Source of the DNA: Rhizophagus clarus
Taxonomy: Eukaryota; Glomeromycota; Glomeromycetes; Glomerales; Glomeraceae
Assembly: GCA_015698045.1 (NCBI GenBank)
Contig: BLAL01000215.1
Span: 1,054,001 to 1,118,000 of the forward strand
Length of the DNA: 64,000 nt
Direction: 5' to 3'
The position numbers were made by a program, and so were the translations under genes. Positions 25,101 through 35,794 of the stretch are shown here, in pieces (within the stretch, counting starts at the first letter, position 1; each line of letters begins with the position of its first letter). Under the pieces are notes generated by a model. The model was given only the letters and a program-made list of their open reading frames with translations. It was not told where the DNA came from and did no database searches.

Positions 25101-27405
25101 TAAGGTAAGGGAGGGGTTGGGGGAGGTGTTTCGTTGTTTTTTTTTTTTTTAATTAATTAAGTATTAACTTTTTTTTTTACTTTTTGTAGTGTTGCCAGAC
25201 GAAAAGCACGACCAGACTTTTGGAATTAAGGTAAGGGAGGGTTGGGGGAGGTGTTTCGTTGTTTTTTTTTAATTAATTAAGTATTAACCTTTTTTTTTAT
25301 TTTTTTGTAGTGTTGCCGGACGAAAAGCATGACCGGACTTTTGGAATTAAGGTAAGGGAGGGTGGGGGAAGTGTTTTTCGGTATTTTTTTTAACTAATTA
25401 ATTGTTTTTTTTTTTATTTTTTTGTAGTGTTGCCAGACGAAAAGCACGACCGGACTTTTGGAATTAAGGTAAGGGAGGGTTGGGGGAGGTGTTTCGTTGT
25501 TTTTTTTTTAATTAATTAAGTATTGATTTTTTTTTTATTTTTTGTAGTGTTGCCGGACGAAAAGCACGACCGGACTTTTGGAATTAAGGTAAGGGAGGGT
25601 GGGTGAAGTGTTTTTCGGTATTTTTTTTAACAAATTAATTATTTTTTTTTTTATTTTTTGTAGTGTTGCCGGGCGAAAAACACGACCGGACTTTTGGAAT
25701 TAGGGTATTAAAACCCGAAAAAGAATAATAAAAATAAATAAATTTGGTATAAAATACCGAAAAAAAGTGAAAAAATAAATAAAATAAAATAAATTTTGGT
25801 AAATACCGAGTAATTTAATTTACCGAAATTAGTATTTTTTAAAAATAAATCCACGTATATCTATTATAAACTCTACACAAACATAATATCCCAAATTGAC
25901 CGATCTACGCAAACTCAATTTGTAGGTTTAAAAAGTAATTTCATATAAACTCTACGCAAACCCGTATGTGAGTTATATTGGTATTATTCGGGGTCCTGTA
26001 ATTACCGTAAATATTATTGGTAGTTACTGCAACCACATGATGTCCAACCCTCCTTAAACACACTAAAGAAATACGTTTCGCAACATTTTTTTATTAATAT
26101 TGCGTTGCAAAACGCATTTTTTTATTTAAAATTCAACAAATCAAACCAAATCACAAATCTATTTGAATGAATTTGATTTGATTTGAATTTGAATTTGATT
26201 TGAATCGAATCAAATTTAAATCAAATCAAATCAAATTCAAATCAAATTTCAAATCAGATTTGAATGGTTTGATTCAAATCCAAATTCAAACTTTTCAGAT
26301 TTGATTTGATCAAATCAAATTTCAAATCTAACCTGATTTGGTCTAATTTGATTTGTGCGGAACACTAATATAATACGTCTCTTAAATAAGTTTAATACCG
26401 GCTAATTTTAATTTTCCATTAAGATCCCGAATTTGGTTACGCAATGGTATTGCAATATGCCGATGGTGGAAATCTTCGAGACTACTTAAAAAACAACCAC
26501 TTATCATTAAAATGGTCAGATAAATACCGTATTGCGCTTGAAATATCAAAGGGATTATTATGTTTACATACAGAAAATATAGTTCATAGAGATTTAGTAA
26601 GTTAATTTATAATATATTGTTGTTAAAGTAAAAATTTTCTTAAATTTTTATTTTAAATACTTAGCATTCAAAAAATGTGTTGGTTCATCGAGACGGAATG
26701 TTAATTGCAGATTTCGGTTTATCGAAAGAAGAATCTTTAATGAAATCGAATTCCCTTCTGAGAGGAATTCCCGCTTATATAGATCCACAATGTCATAAAA
26801 AAAAAGGATATAAAAGGTCTAAAGCATCTGACATATTTAGTTTCGGAGTATTATTATGGGAAATATCATGCGGAAAAATACCATTCGCTGAACTTTCTGA
26901 ATTTATGATTATGTCAAATCTCGTTAATGGAGTTCGAGAACAAAGAGTTAATCCAACACCTGATGAATATTTTGACCTTTATACAAAATGTTGGGATGAT
27001 AATCCTGAAATACGTCCTAATATTGATGAAATTGTTAAATTTTTAGATATTAGCCTACATAACCAAAAACTAACTTCACTACCAAAACTTCCGCCAATTA
27101 TTACGCATCCAACTTTACTACCAAAATTTCCAACAATTATTTTACAACCAGAATTTATTCCACTACCAACCTCTCCATTACCAACTTCACCACTACCAAC
27201 TTCACCACATTTTCCTCAACCAAATACTTTAGCTCCTTTAGGACAAGAATCTAATTCTAGTAATTTTTCTATCAATGACGTACCAGAATTAAATATTAAC
27301 AATTATAGTATTAATTTAAGTGATTTAGGATATAAGAGTGACAATGAAGTGACACCATTTAGTTCACGTAGTAACTCAATTAACGCAAATAGTGAGGGTT
27401 TATAA
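22127..27405 (+). CDS. TKL-like protein kinase with a 3.95-kb transposon-bearing intron
   Basis: Four exons: 22127-22345, 22413-22476, 26424-26596 and 26665-27405, giving 1197 nt, 398 aa. The catalytic core is complete: glycine loop GEGGSGTV, VALKIL lysine, HRDLHSKN catalytic loop, ADFGLS magnesium site, SDIFSFGVLLWEI helix F region, and a CWDDNPEIRPNIDEIVKFL end typical of tyrosine-kinase-like Ser/Thr kinases in AM fungi. The activation segment ends GIPAYIDPQ, with Q where family members usually have E. The C-terminal tail (about 275-398) is Pro/Ser-rich with three PLPTSP copies, likely disordered. It probably phosphorylates Ser/Thr in cytosolic signalling; targets are unknown. The ATG at 22127 is chosen over the upstream open frame, which lacks an ATG. 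Intron 2 (22477-26423) has a weak donor GTTTCC and contains the elements described separately; introns 1 and 3 are 67 and 68 nt. Confidence 0.88.
22793..26004. mobile_element. Inner TIR element carrying the module array
   Basis: Within the hAT element, TAATTACAGGACCCCGAA at the left recurs inverted as TTCGGGGTCCTGTAATTA at the right; similarity continues inward (AACAATACTAATGTATA versus AATAATACCAATATA). If the element starts at CAGGACCCC, both sides show TAATTA, a possible 6-bp target duplication. However, this motif is palindromic, so TIR and duplication cannot be separated. The element is 3.2 kb, lacks a transposase frame, and is mostly the tandem array 22914-25704 plus an AT-rich right arm (25705-25975) with CTACGCAAAC repeats. 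Family unknown. Confidence 0.7.
22914..25704 (+). repeat. 24-module tandem array of splice-bounded 41-nt blocks
   Basis: Twenty-four modules begin, after TGTAG, at 22914, 23036, 23156, 23278, 23397, 23516, 23637, 23758, 23874, 23993, 24116, 24237, 24354, 24470, 24589, 24712, 24832, 24946, 25064, 25190, 25311, 25428, 25548 and 25664; spacing is 114-126 bp. Each has a poly-T tract ending TGTAG, a 41-nt block (TGTTGCCGGACGAAA...TTTTGGAATTAAG), then GTAAGGGAGGG. The last module has lost GTAAGG. Block variants (GGCACG, TGCACG, AGCATG, CCAGAC) and three spacer types recur in order, giving a higher-order repeat of 4-5 modules. Spacers of 73-85 nt match local intron sizes. Because 41 is not a multiple of 3 and one frame ends in TAA, a transcript including several blocks would stop early. 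In the kinase frame a block would read VLPDEKHDRTFGIK. Confidence 0.95.
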
Positions 27406-30400
27406 AATTACAAAAAAATTGTATATTATTATGAATCACTTATAAATGATGTTACCATAAATGATGTTACTAATCATGTCTGGATGATAATTTTTAGATT
27501 AACATAAATTTTTGGAGCATCGGAAGAATAGCTGAATACGATAAGTATTAGTTATCTGCAAAAATTAGTTCCTTTAAATCACGAGTCAGAGAAAATTTCA
27601 ATTCTACCTTTTGTACTTAATTTACATTTGTGTATTGTGCTAAACTAAAATAGGCTAATACTTTGTTTTGTATTCTAAAATCGTTGTTTCTTTAAAATAA
27701 TTTATTATATTATTACAAATTATTACAAGATAGTGAGCTTTTGCTCTAGTTTATTTATTATGTATTTTAAAAATTATAAATATAGTGATTGTAAGGAATT
27801 ACATTTTGTTACAATTCGTTCTTATTGCATTTTGAAATTTTTTAAATTTCCAAGATTTTGCATGCAATTCATTCTGAAGTGAAATTGCGTTTATTGTGAA
27901 AGAGTTCCATTCATATTAAAATAAACAGTAATTTTTCCACTACTATTTGATTTGTTTCGGAATTATTTCAGAATTTATAGGAAATATTATTCCTGTATAA
28001 TTTCACGCCAATTGAACCATTGCAAAGTTCTTGCAGTTAGTATAATGTTTGAATTGCTCATCATATTCATGTTTTTATATTATTAACATAACCAACAGCT
28101 ATTTGATCCAGTAGGAGTATTTCGTCTGAAGCAGACGAAATCCACAAATGTAAGTAGTGCTAATTGATGTAATGCTGTTTGCTATGATAATACTTTGCAT
28201 TAGTTAGGTTTATTTGTATGTGAACTTAAGTTTCTCAATTGCGATATTATAAAATAATATATTTTCATTTTGTCTATAAGAAGATGAGCCATTTTCTCTC
28301 TATAAAAAAATAGATGTCTTTTACATTATACACATCTTTTAATACGGTTTTCAACTAAAAATTAAAATTTGACAGATACATTATATGTGATTTTCAATAT
28401 ACAAAATTGATCAAATTTCACATCTCAAATGACGTGTTTTTATGTGGAATAATACTACATTGAGATACAAAAAATTGGCCAGTCTCATATCTTTCAGTAT
28501 ATTAATAAATGTATTGTATAAATTCTATATAAAAAATTTATCTATTTTTTGCATAGTTTGGAGAATAAAAAACTTGTTTATTACAAAACTGGGGAAAGTT
28601 CTCTCATAAGTAATATTGAAATAATTCTACTGATTTTTGTGGATTTTTACAAGTTTGCAAATAATAAACTAATAAATAATAAAGCACTGATATTTCTTGA
28701 GTGTACAGTTTAATCAACATTTTTAGTAGCAACTCCAATAAAAAATGTTTAAAATTATTGTTAAGAAAGTTACAATTTTTTGTATCATAAAAGATTCACC
28801 AGTATAATAATAAACAAGTTAAAAAGGTATGAATATTTAGAATATTCTTATTGTTTCCTATTCTTTATATTTATTATAAGTATATTTATTATAATTAAAT
28901 ACTTCATATTGATCTTCTGAAAAAGATTTAGGTGGTTGTAATTGTATATAATGAGGTTATTAACTTATCAATCAAATTGAGTAATATTTATTGATGAATG
29001 TCTTTTTGCCATTTTCTTACAAACCAATTTATACTTCATTAACTTTTGAGTAATATAATTATTATATTATAGAGAATATATTATATTATTAGCACCATTT
29101 TCAAATTAGTACAGTCGCCACTGGTTATACAGAACCTGTATATACCGAAAACTTGTTATACTGAACCAAAGTCCCAGAACCGAATTTTTATAGTTAATTA
29201 CACTGGATATAGCGAATTTTTATAATAAAATCCATCCGAACTTGATTTGATCAGCCCAATATATTAGACATCTATTTGTTATACCGAACAGTCATGTGAC
29301 AAATTTATAGCGCTGACGGCTGACCAGAATTATCAGTAATTAATAAACAAAATAGTTGTTACTTATGGTTGATTCAATAAAAAATTTCCCTGCTTTAATT
29401 TTTCCGGGGGCATTACTAATAGTCAATGATCATTTCACTGACTTCCAGGGTCATTAGATAGATATTGGGTTTGTGTCATTTGAAATTATAATCCTGGCCG
29501 GTACTATGAATTCGGCCATAATTACTTTACTAACAACATAAAATTTTTTAAATGTATCGTAAAATTATTGTCATAATACATTATATACAAATCATGATAA
29601 GATACTTGTTATTGGGTTTGTAGAGGCATTATACAATATATTATTATTATAAATTGTTATATTAATTTATTGATATATAGTAAGACTAATTCAAAAAATA
29701 TATAACACCAAATTTTGTAAAATTAATCGTAAAATGTATAATAACAAATTAATCGTAAATTTGATATTACAAATAAACAGACAGATAGATATTTAACATT
29801 TATTATAAAATGATTTGTGCAAAGATTTTTAAATATGCTTTGTGAATTTAAATAGTAACATAAATTGTGTAATTAAACATAAGATATGTAAGAATCATAA
29901 ACTTCGTAGCCACGCTCAATTAAGGCAATGAATTACTAGACCTACGCTAAAGATGACTTTAGCAAGGCTTTCTTTGTGAATATAAGAAATTTCGTACACT
30001 TTGCCAGCTGGTGGGATAGCTTATGACCTCTAACCTCAAGTCATTTTATACTAAAAACCAGAATGTTTGCATTGCTAATAAAAAATATAGCTATAATATA
30101 CCAGCCAATTAAATTTTCTTGAATAAAAACTAACAAAATATACTTCTTTCAATAAATCAAATGGTTAGTAAGATGTTAAAACAAAAAATAAAATCATTAA
30201 ATAAATTTTCAAATAAAATAGTTCATAATAATACATACAAAATTCAATCTTTCAGTGATTAGGATGTGGGTCCTACAAAAAGAAAATAGGGGTACATTGA
30301 TAAAAAGTTTCTTATTTTTTTAAAAAAGTGTCATAAAAAGTAAAATTTCATGACAAAACTTACTTTATCATTTCCAATATCTCTGGTCTGTTCGAATATA

Positions 30401-30545
30401 TATAGAAAAACTTTCAAAATTTTGAAATGCTAAAAATATAAGCTGGGACCTATATAGTAGCTAGTAATTGAAGAAAAGTGTTAATAAAAATGCTTTTAAG
30501 GCAAATAAAAAAGCTAATGAATTATTTTTTTTTTGAAACTTACTT

Positions 30546-31435
30546 GTCCCATGCGTCCAGATTCATCTAAAAAAGAAAAGATTGAAATATTAATGAACAT
30601 TTCATACAATTAATAGCTTAATGAAAAATTTAGCACATCAAATTCTTACAATCAAAGAAGACAGCCATCTAAAAAATGGAAAATGCGAAAGATTGCATTA
30701 AAAGAACAAAATAACTAAGATTCTACGCGTCTAATATGCCCTAATATGTTGAAATATAGATTATTGAATTTATTCTTGAATAACAGTACTCATCTTTAAT
30801 GCAATCAATAGGTCAACTAGACTTAAATTAACTCTCACATAATCTTATAACATCCCCCAAGCAGAAAGGCGTTTCATCAATATTCTGAAAAAATGCAAAA
30901 ATTAAAACACTAAAAATGTTTTGCAAAAAAAAAAATAAACCTTCTTATTGAAATTTCACCCTACGCGTCCAAAGATCAGAAAATCGCCTAAAAAATAAAA
31001 AAATTAAATTCAAAAAAAAAAATTATGATTATAATGTAAAACTGTCTAAAAGAGAAGAAATCAATTCATTAATAACTATCTATAAGATAAAATAGAAGAA
31101 AAATACTCGTCAAAATTCCATGTCCAAGGATATCACTTCTAGAATAATGTCTATTTAATAACCACAAACAGCGAAGGTAAAGAATGAAATTTTAGAAAAT
31201 ATTTGTCAAATAAAATAAAATCATCTTCATTTTCCTACCAAAATCCACATACTAGACTCATCTAAAAAAAAGAAACTTCTGGCTTTTTATCAAGAGTCAC
31301 GAGTCTATAAAAAAAAAAATGAAAAAATTCAAAATATTAACACACATTCATTAGAATAAATAACTAATAAACTAAATCAAAGAAAAACTTACTAAAAATG
31401 AAAAATCTACGCGTCCATAGACTCAAAGAATCGTC
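30546..31435 (-). repeat. Degenerate splice-bounded blocks, minus strand
   Basis: On the minus strand several short blocks lie between TTTTAG and GTAAGT-like sites. Examples: 31435-31394 (ACGATTCTTTGAGTCTATGG..., donor GTAAGT), 31261-31239 (ATGAGTCTAGTATGTGG..., donor GTAGGA), 30568-30546 (ATGAATCTGGACGCATGGG, donor GTAAGT), and a 19-nt block near 30667 (ATGGCTGTCTTCTTTGATT, donor GTAAGA). Blocks near 30990 and 31143 share CTTTGGACGCG or CTTGGACATGGAATTTTG but have weak donors. A loose consensus is AG/ATGANTCTTTGGACGTG...ATTTTG/GTAAGT. Spacing is irregular. Confidence 0.5.
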
Positions 31436-31889
31436 TAAAGAAGAAAAAAATGGAACTCAGAACCAACATGAAGCGAACCTTATAGTCTGAAAGAAAAATA
31501 CAACTATTTTGAATGATGTTTATATAATTATAGCGTCTCCTATTTACCCTGCTAGGTGTTATTACTATCAACTGGTCATAGCCCTTTTAGTTCAGAGGGT
31601 TTCATATATTTAGATGATAGATTTATAGTTTTCTTTAATTAGATTACTTTTCTATTGTATTATTTATATGGTCTTATTACGTGTGACACAGTGATTGATT
31701 GACTTTTTAATTTCGAGCTAAAACTCAAACTTTATCATTTTTTTTTTAATTTTTTTAAAGTTTCAATCAAACTATTTTTTTTAATTTTTTCTTTTTTGAA
31801 AAATTGAGCTTTTGAATAACTTTTTTCTATATTTTTTTAAGTTTTAATCAAGATCGAAACTTTGTTTTTAATTATTTCTTTGAAAAGTT

Positions 31890-32430
31890 GAGTTTCAAGG
31901 TTTTTTTTAGTTTCAAAATTTAAAAAAAAATTTTCAACACGAGATTTTTGGTATGTGCAATTTTCTTTTTATTTTTTTCTTTAAATGAACATTATTAACA
32001 TTTGCATTTTTTGTAGATCTTTGAGATTCTTTGGATGTGAAATTTTGGTAAATGCAAATTTCTACTTTTTTTTCTTTACTTTGTCTCCTAATGGACAATT
32101 TGTTTTTTTTTACTTTTCAGGCAATCAGATACTATAGCTCTTTAAATTTCAGGAGTTTTTCTTTATTTTTCTTTAAAATACTTTTAACAAAGCAATTAGT
32201 AATATTTCATCTTCTTTTTTTAGATGGATGAATGTCGAAGAGGGACCTTTCTAAGCTTAGGAATATCATAGCAGCTAACTATTCGGATTTCTCTGAATTT
32301 CTTTGACGTGTTGGTTTTCACATTTGTTATTTTTTTTTTCTTCTTTATTTATTTATATTAATGAATAACTATTCACACTTTGTTCTTTTTTTTCAGACAA
32401 CTTATTCTGGTTTCTCTATGTGAGACTTGG
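31890..32430 (+). repeat. Splice-bounded blocks of the same type, plus strand
   Basis: In T-rich sequence, plus-strand blocks follow TTTTTGTAG or TTTTTTTAG. The clearest begins at 32016, ATCTTTGAGATTCTTTGG, ending ATTTTG before GTAAAT. Others start after CTTTTCAG (GCAATCAGATACTATAGC), after TTTTTTAG at 32223 (ATGGATGAATGTCGAAGAGG) and after TTTTTTCAG at 32397 (ACAACTTATTCTGG). The first resembles the minus-strand blocks at 30.5-31.4 kb, so the two sets are in opposite orientation within the same pogo-like bounds. Confidence 0.4.
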
Positions 32431-34723
32431 AGAGTTTTTGTTTTCTTTTAATACTAGTATTGATGGGTTTCCACCTTGTTATGGTTGTGTCACCAGGGGC
32501 GTTATGTCAACGGAAATTTAGTACGTTGATCGCTTAAAAATCCGAAGCTATCCAATTATAACAAGAGGAATTAATTCTTAGACAATTTTACGTTAGACAA
32601 TAATATGTATTGGAAAATATGTTAAAATTATATATATTGCAATTATTTGCAAATAAATTAATCTTAAAAAAATACATTGTCAGAAATATTGTACAGTACT
32701 ATAAATATTTAGATATAAATACCTTGTACAAGATATTGTACAAGGATTGTACAATGCATTAAGAAAATTTTAGGTTGTTAGCAAAGTATCCATGGCAGTT
32801 CGGTTTTTTTATAACGAATTCACTATATACCGAACTAAACCTTTCGGAACCAAGGGTTCGTTATATCCAGTAGCAACTGCACATGTTACCCCTAAGGGTC
32901 AATTATTAGTGACTTCCAAAGGAAAATTTCAGAAAATTCTCAGTTTATATTATGTTTATAAAAATGTTGATGTTACACAAAGTTTAAAACCCACTAGTAG
33001 ACAAACTACTTGAATAACTGAGAATTTCCCAGTTCTTCCGGAAAATTCTGGAGTTTCCACATTTTCGAAAACCGATTTCCTTTGAGTGAGATGCAGGGGT
33101 CGCACTAATTTGAAATGACGATAAATGCATTATCTGATAGAATATTTATCAATTGCAATATGGAGATATTATTCTTCTTGTAAGGTGGGTTAACAGTTTA
33201 TTTATTATTTCAGAAGAAATAAAGGAAGAAAATAAATGGCAATTGATAATTGATATCCAATTAAGAGAATTATTAATTCCATTGAACAAAAACATTTTAC
33301 TAAAATATGTTTTTAATATGCATATATTCATTCCATAAAAATAATAAAATAATGCTAGTGCATGATATGAAATAAGTGAACATATAATTACTTTGTTTTA
33401 TATCGATGATAAATATATTTTAAACAATTGGAATCTTCAGAATCTTCATATATAGCATTTTAATAAAATCATGGAAGTCCTTTTTTGCATTGTGATCTAG
33501 GATTCTTACTGTATAATATGGGCTACAGTACTCTTCATGTATATATCCTTCTCTTTTTCTGAAAAGATCTCCATTTTCTTTGATTTTACTATTTAAGCAA
33601 TCTATTGTACACGAGCAACACATGTAAATTTTTTTTTTTTTGAATATACTGTAACTTTTTAAAACCTTTCATTTATTTTATACACCTTTCAGTATGGTGT
33701 CAATTGACCTTCTAAAATTTGCAAGAAACTTAGGATATTGTGATTCACTTATATACAGTATTATGTCTAACTAATTCACATAATCCTAGTTTTCTAAATA
33801 ATTGGACAATACTAAATACATATATGGATTGCTTAATTGTTTTGAAATTCATCTCTTTTAAAATGATTTCTTTATTATTGCTCTAATTATCTTGATAATT
33901 TCTACATATTTATCCCATTTCTAATATATCGGAAGCTAGTGTTTAAAATGACTACTTTTCAATTAAAGCAAATTATTCACTTCCTTTGTTATTGTTTCCA
34001 TTAAAAAATTTTCATATGATATTATTTCATTCAGCTATTTTGTATTTGTACATCTTTAAGATAGATTTCTATTTATGTTTCAGACAAGCTTAGTGGTGGT
34101 TTCGATAATATTAGCCCAATCTTCTCTAATAACGAAAACGAATAAATAAATATGCTTGGAGATCAAGTAATACAATTACTTATATGAATGAAATTAAGTA
34201 ATTTGCGATAAAACTTTACAAGTAAAGTAATGGCAATCAATAGGAATTTTTTTACTACGTTAATCATCGACTCAGAGTTCAAAATGCTATTATCACTGGG
34301 AATAAGTGCTTTTCTCATCACTATTCAATTGTGTTTAGTAATTTATACAGTTAGAGCTTAATCTTACAAAACACCACTTTTACTTGTTCTATGATAAAAA
34401 GTGTTCAATGACTAATACGCGAATGTTCTTTTAGTTGTAAAGTCCTTATTCCTTAAATTTTATTTATTATCTTTAATAATAAAGAAAATTTTAAATTTAG
34501 CATAAGATATGATAGTATAATCATAATATTTTGTAATTTTCCTAAAATGATTTGATTTATATCTTAATTTGCTTTAACGGCGTTCATGAAAGCATTTTTT
34601 TTTTTTTCGCGTGAATTGTGTGAATTATATTTAATTAGTTAAGCTTAATAACTTATTAATAATCTTACCATTTCAAAATTTAAATTTACTACTTTCTAGC
34701 AAGAAATTAATCCGTTGCATATA

Positions 34724-35319
34724 TTACCATCTAACCAGGATGGGGGAGTATTCTTCCGATAAACCATAAGATTTAAAATATTCAAAATCTATTTGTTCAA
34801 TCCAATAATATTTTTCATGGTTGTAAAAGACGTATGGCATTATGTTAAGCAATTCTTTTGGATAATTATCGATCTCACTAAATTTTTTAAGGAAAACTAG
34901 CTGAGTTAGTTAATAATGCTATTGGTGTTTAAATTGGTTAATTAAAAATTAATAACATACGTCACGGTTTTCTTTAAAAAACATCCTTTACAGCATCTAA
35001 CTTCAAATTCCCAATAAATTTTACATCTCATAACTCGTTTACAAATTTGACAACCTCTTTCCATCATTAATAATTCAACATATTTTGTTGTTGTCATTCC
35101 TTTCGGTTGAGGAATATTTTCCTTTGGCGTAAATCGTAAATGTGATTCTTTCCATATTTGTTGAGTAGTAGGAGAACTTGGAGCACATAAATGACTATAA
35201 AATTTACGACATACTTTAGAAAGAACGAATAAATCAGATGGTGGTAATAAAGTGCATATTTCAATGAATAGCTCGAGCGGAAGATTTGTAATTGGTGGCA
35301 TTCTTATTAAAACGATCAA
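34724..35319 (-). CDS. F-box protein with Cys-cluster motif, paralogue 1
   Basis: Two minus-strand exons, 35319-34961 and 34877-34724, give 513 nt, 170 aa. Residues about 8-52 form an F-box (NLPLELFIEICTLLPPSDLF, LSKVCRKFYSHL), which would bind Skp1 in an SCF ubiquitin ligase. A CxxC-x5-C-x9-CCxxC cluster follows (CQICKRVMRCKIYWEFEVRC, CKGCF), probably a zinc site. The second exon holds the family block NYPKELLNIMPYVFYNHEKY, YWIEQIDFEYF. The 83-nt intron sits where the two paralogues at 37040 and 55687 have theirs, which fixed the acceptor. The C-terminus (EEYSPILVRW) stops earlier than in the paralogues, so the gene may be truncated or lack a further exon. It is divergent from the membrane-protein gene at 35795. 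Confidence 0.75.
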
Positions 35320-35794
35320 TGAAATATCATTGAATTAAATCTTATTTCATTTTATAATGCTTATAATGTTGTGATCTGCATTCCACAATGCATGGTTACG
35401 TACATCCGTGGGATTGAACTTGGATACGATAATAATTTTAAAGAAAACCTGTTATAAACGAATTCTATAAACGTATTCTTTTTTTTAACATTTTTAAAAT
35501 TGTGACATAACACGTGTTGTTGTTTTTAGTTCTAAAATTATTCCTTTTTTGGGAAATTGCAGATTGTTGATTGAATTTTTATTTGACAAGGTTTGATTAA
35601 TAATGGCTGAAACGTTAATAAATGATGATACAATTGATACATGGTATATACAACTTATTCGAGATCTTCTAGGAATGAAAAACGATCTGATGTTTGTACA
35701 ACACATTTTGTATTAAATAATAAATAAATCAACACGGAACTGATTTTCTTTACGCTTATCAAAAAATTTTCTCAACAAAAAAAAAAAAAAAAAA
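35320..35794. promoter_or_regulatory. Divergent promoter region of F-box 1 and membrane protein 1
   Basis: 475 bp between two divergent gene starts. It contains the small plus-strand ORF at 35603-35716 and a 19-A run (35777-35795) abutting the membrane-protein ATG. No defined TATA or binding site is asserted. Confidence 0.45.
35603..35716 (+). CDS. Small ORF, 37 aa, unknown
   Basis: ATG to TAA, 37 codons, beginning MAETLINDDTIDTWYIQLIR and ending MFVQHILY. Its composition is more protein-like than the local spacer. It may be a small gene, an upstream ORF of the membrane-protein gene at 35795, or a relic of a larger gene. The opposite strand is also open, so strand and reality are uncertain. 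Confidence 0.25.
   Translation: MAETLINDDTIDTWYIQLIRDLLGMKNDLMFVQHILY

Larger units (their letters stand above)
22521..26367. mobile_element. hAT-type transposon inserted in kinase intron 2
   Basis: The ends are TAGTGTTCCGC and its complement GCGGAACACTA. Both are flanked by an identical 8-bp direct repeat, ATATAATA (22513-22520 and 26368-26375), the hallmark of hAT transposition. Subterminal parts (about 22545-22770 and 26140-26350) are dense in both orientations of AAATCAAATC, as in hAT elements with subterminal binding sites. Removing 3847 bp plus one target copy leaves a 92-nt intron, normal for this locus. No transposase frame is visible, so it is non-autonomous. Confidence 0.9.
29112..32879. 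mobile_element. Degenerate pogo/Tigger-like element or pair of solo ends
   Basis: The left end reads CAGTCGCCACTGGTTATAC. The right end, on the minus strand, reads CAGTTGCTACTGGATATAAC. Beyond these, both ends have CGAAC/ACCGAA-rich sequence with repeated TATACCGAA motifs. CAGT...CTGGATATAACGAAC-type ends belong to pogo-like members of the Tc1/mariner superfamily. A TA precedes the left end but not the right, so the target duplication is lost or the ends come from two copies. No transposase could be read. The interior carries acceptor-block-donor units on both strands. Confidence 0.5.
27406..34723. other. Gene-poor region around a pogo-like element
   Basis: 7.3 kb with no intact gene. 27406-29100 is AT-rich spacer where I see nothing further. 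29112-32879 lies between pogo-like inverted ends and holds splice-like blocks. 32880-34723 has a 67-codon minus-strand frame at 33420-33623 (GYIHEEYCSPYYTVRILDHN...) that looks somewhat protein-like but has no family match, so it is left uncalled. The frame at 32792-33013 reads through the right transposon end. Confidence 0.55.

Noticed and set aside
22914-25704. Reading the array as a tandem-repeat protein gene or CRISPR
   Set aside because: Units are 41-nt blocks with non-multiple-of-3 spacing and a stop in one frame, so no long protein results. Spacers are repeated rather than unique and the genome is eukaryotic, so it is not CRISPR.
32792-33013. 73-codon plus-strand frame beginning MAVRFFYNEFTIYRTK
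   Set aside because: It reads through the right inverted end of the pogo-like element.
33420-33623. 67-codon minus-strand frame (GYIHEEYCSPYYTVRILDHN)
   Set aside because: Composition is plausible but it has no motif, no neighbouring exon and no homologue I recognise; not enough to call a gene.
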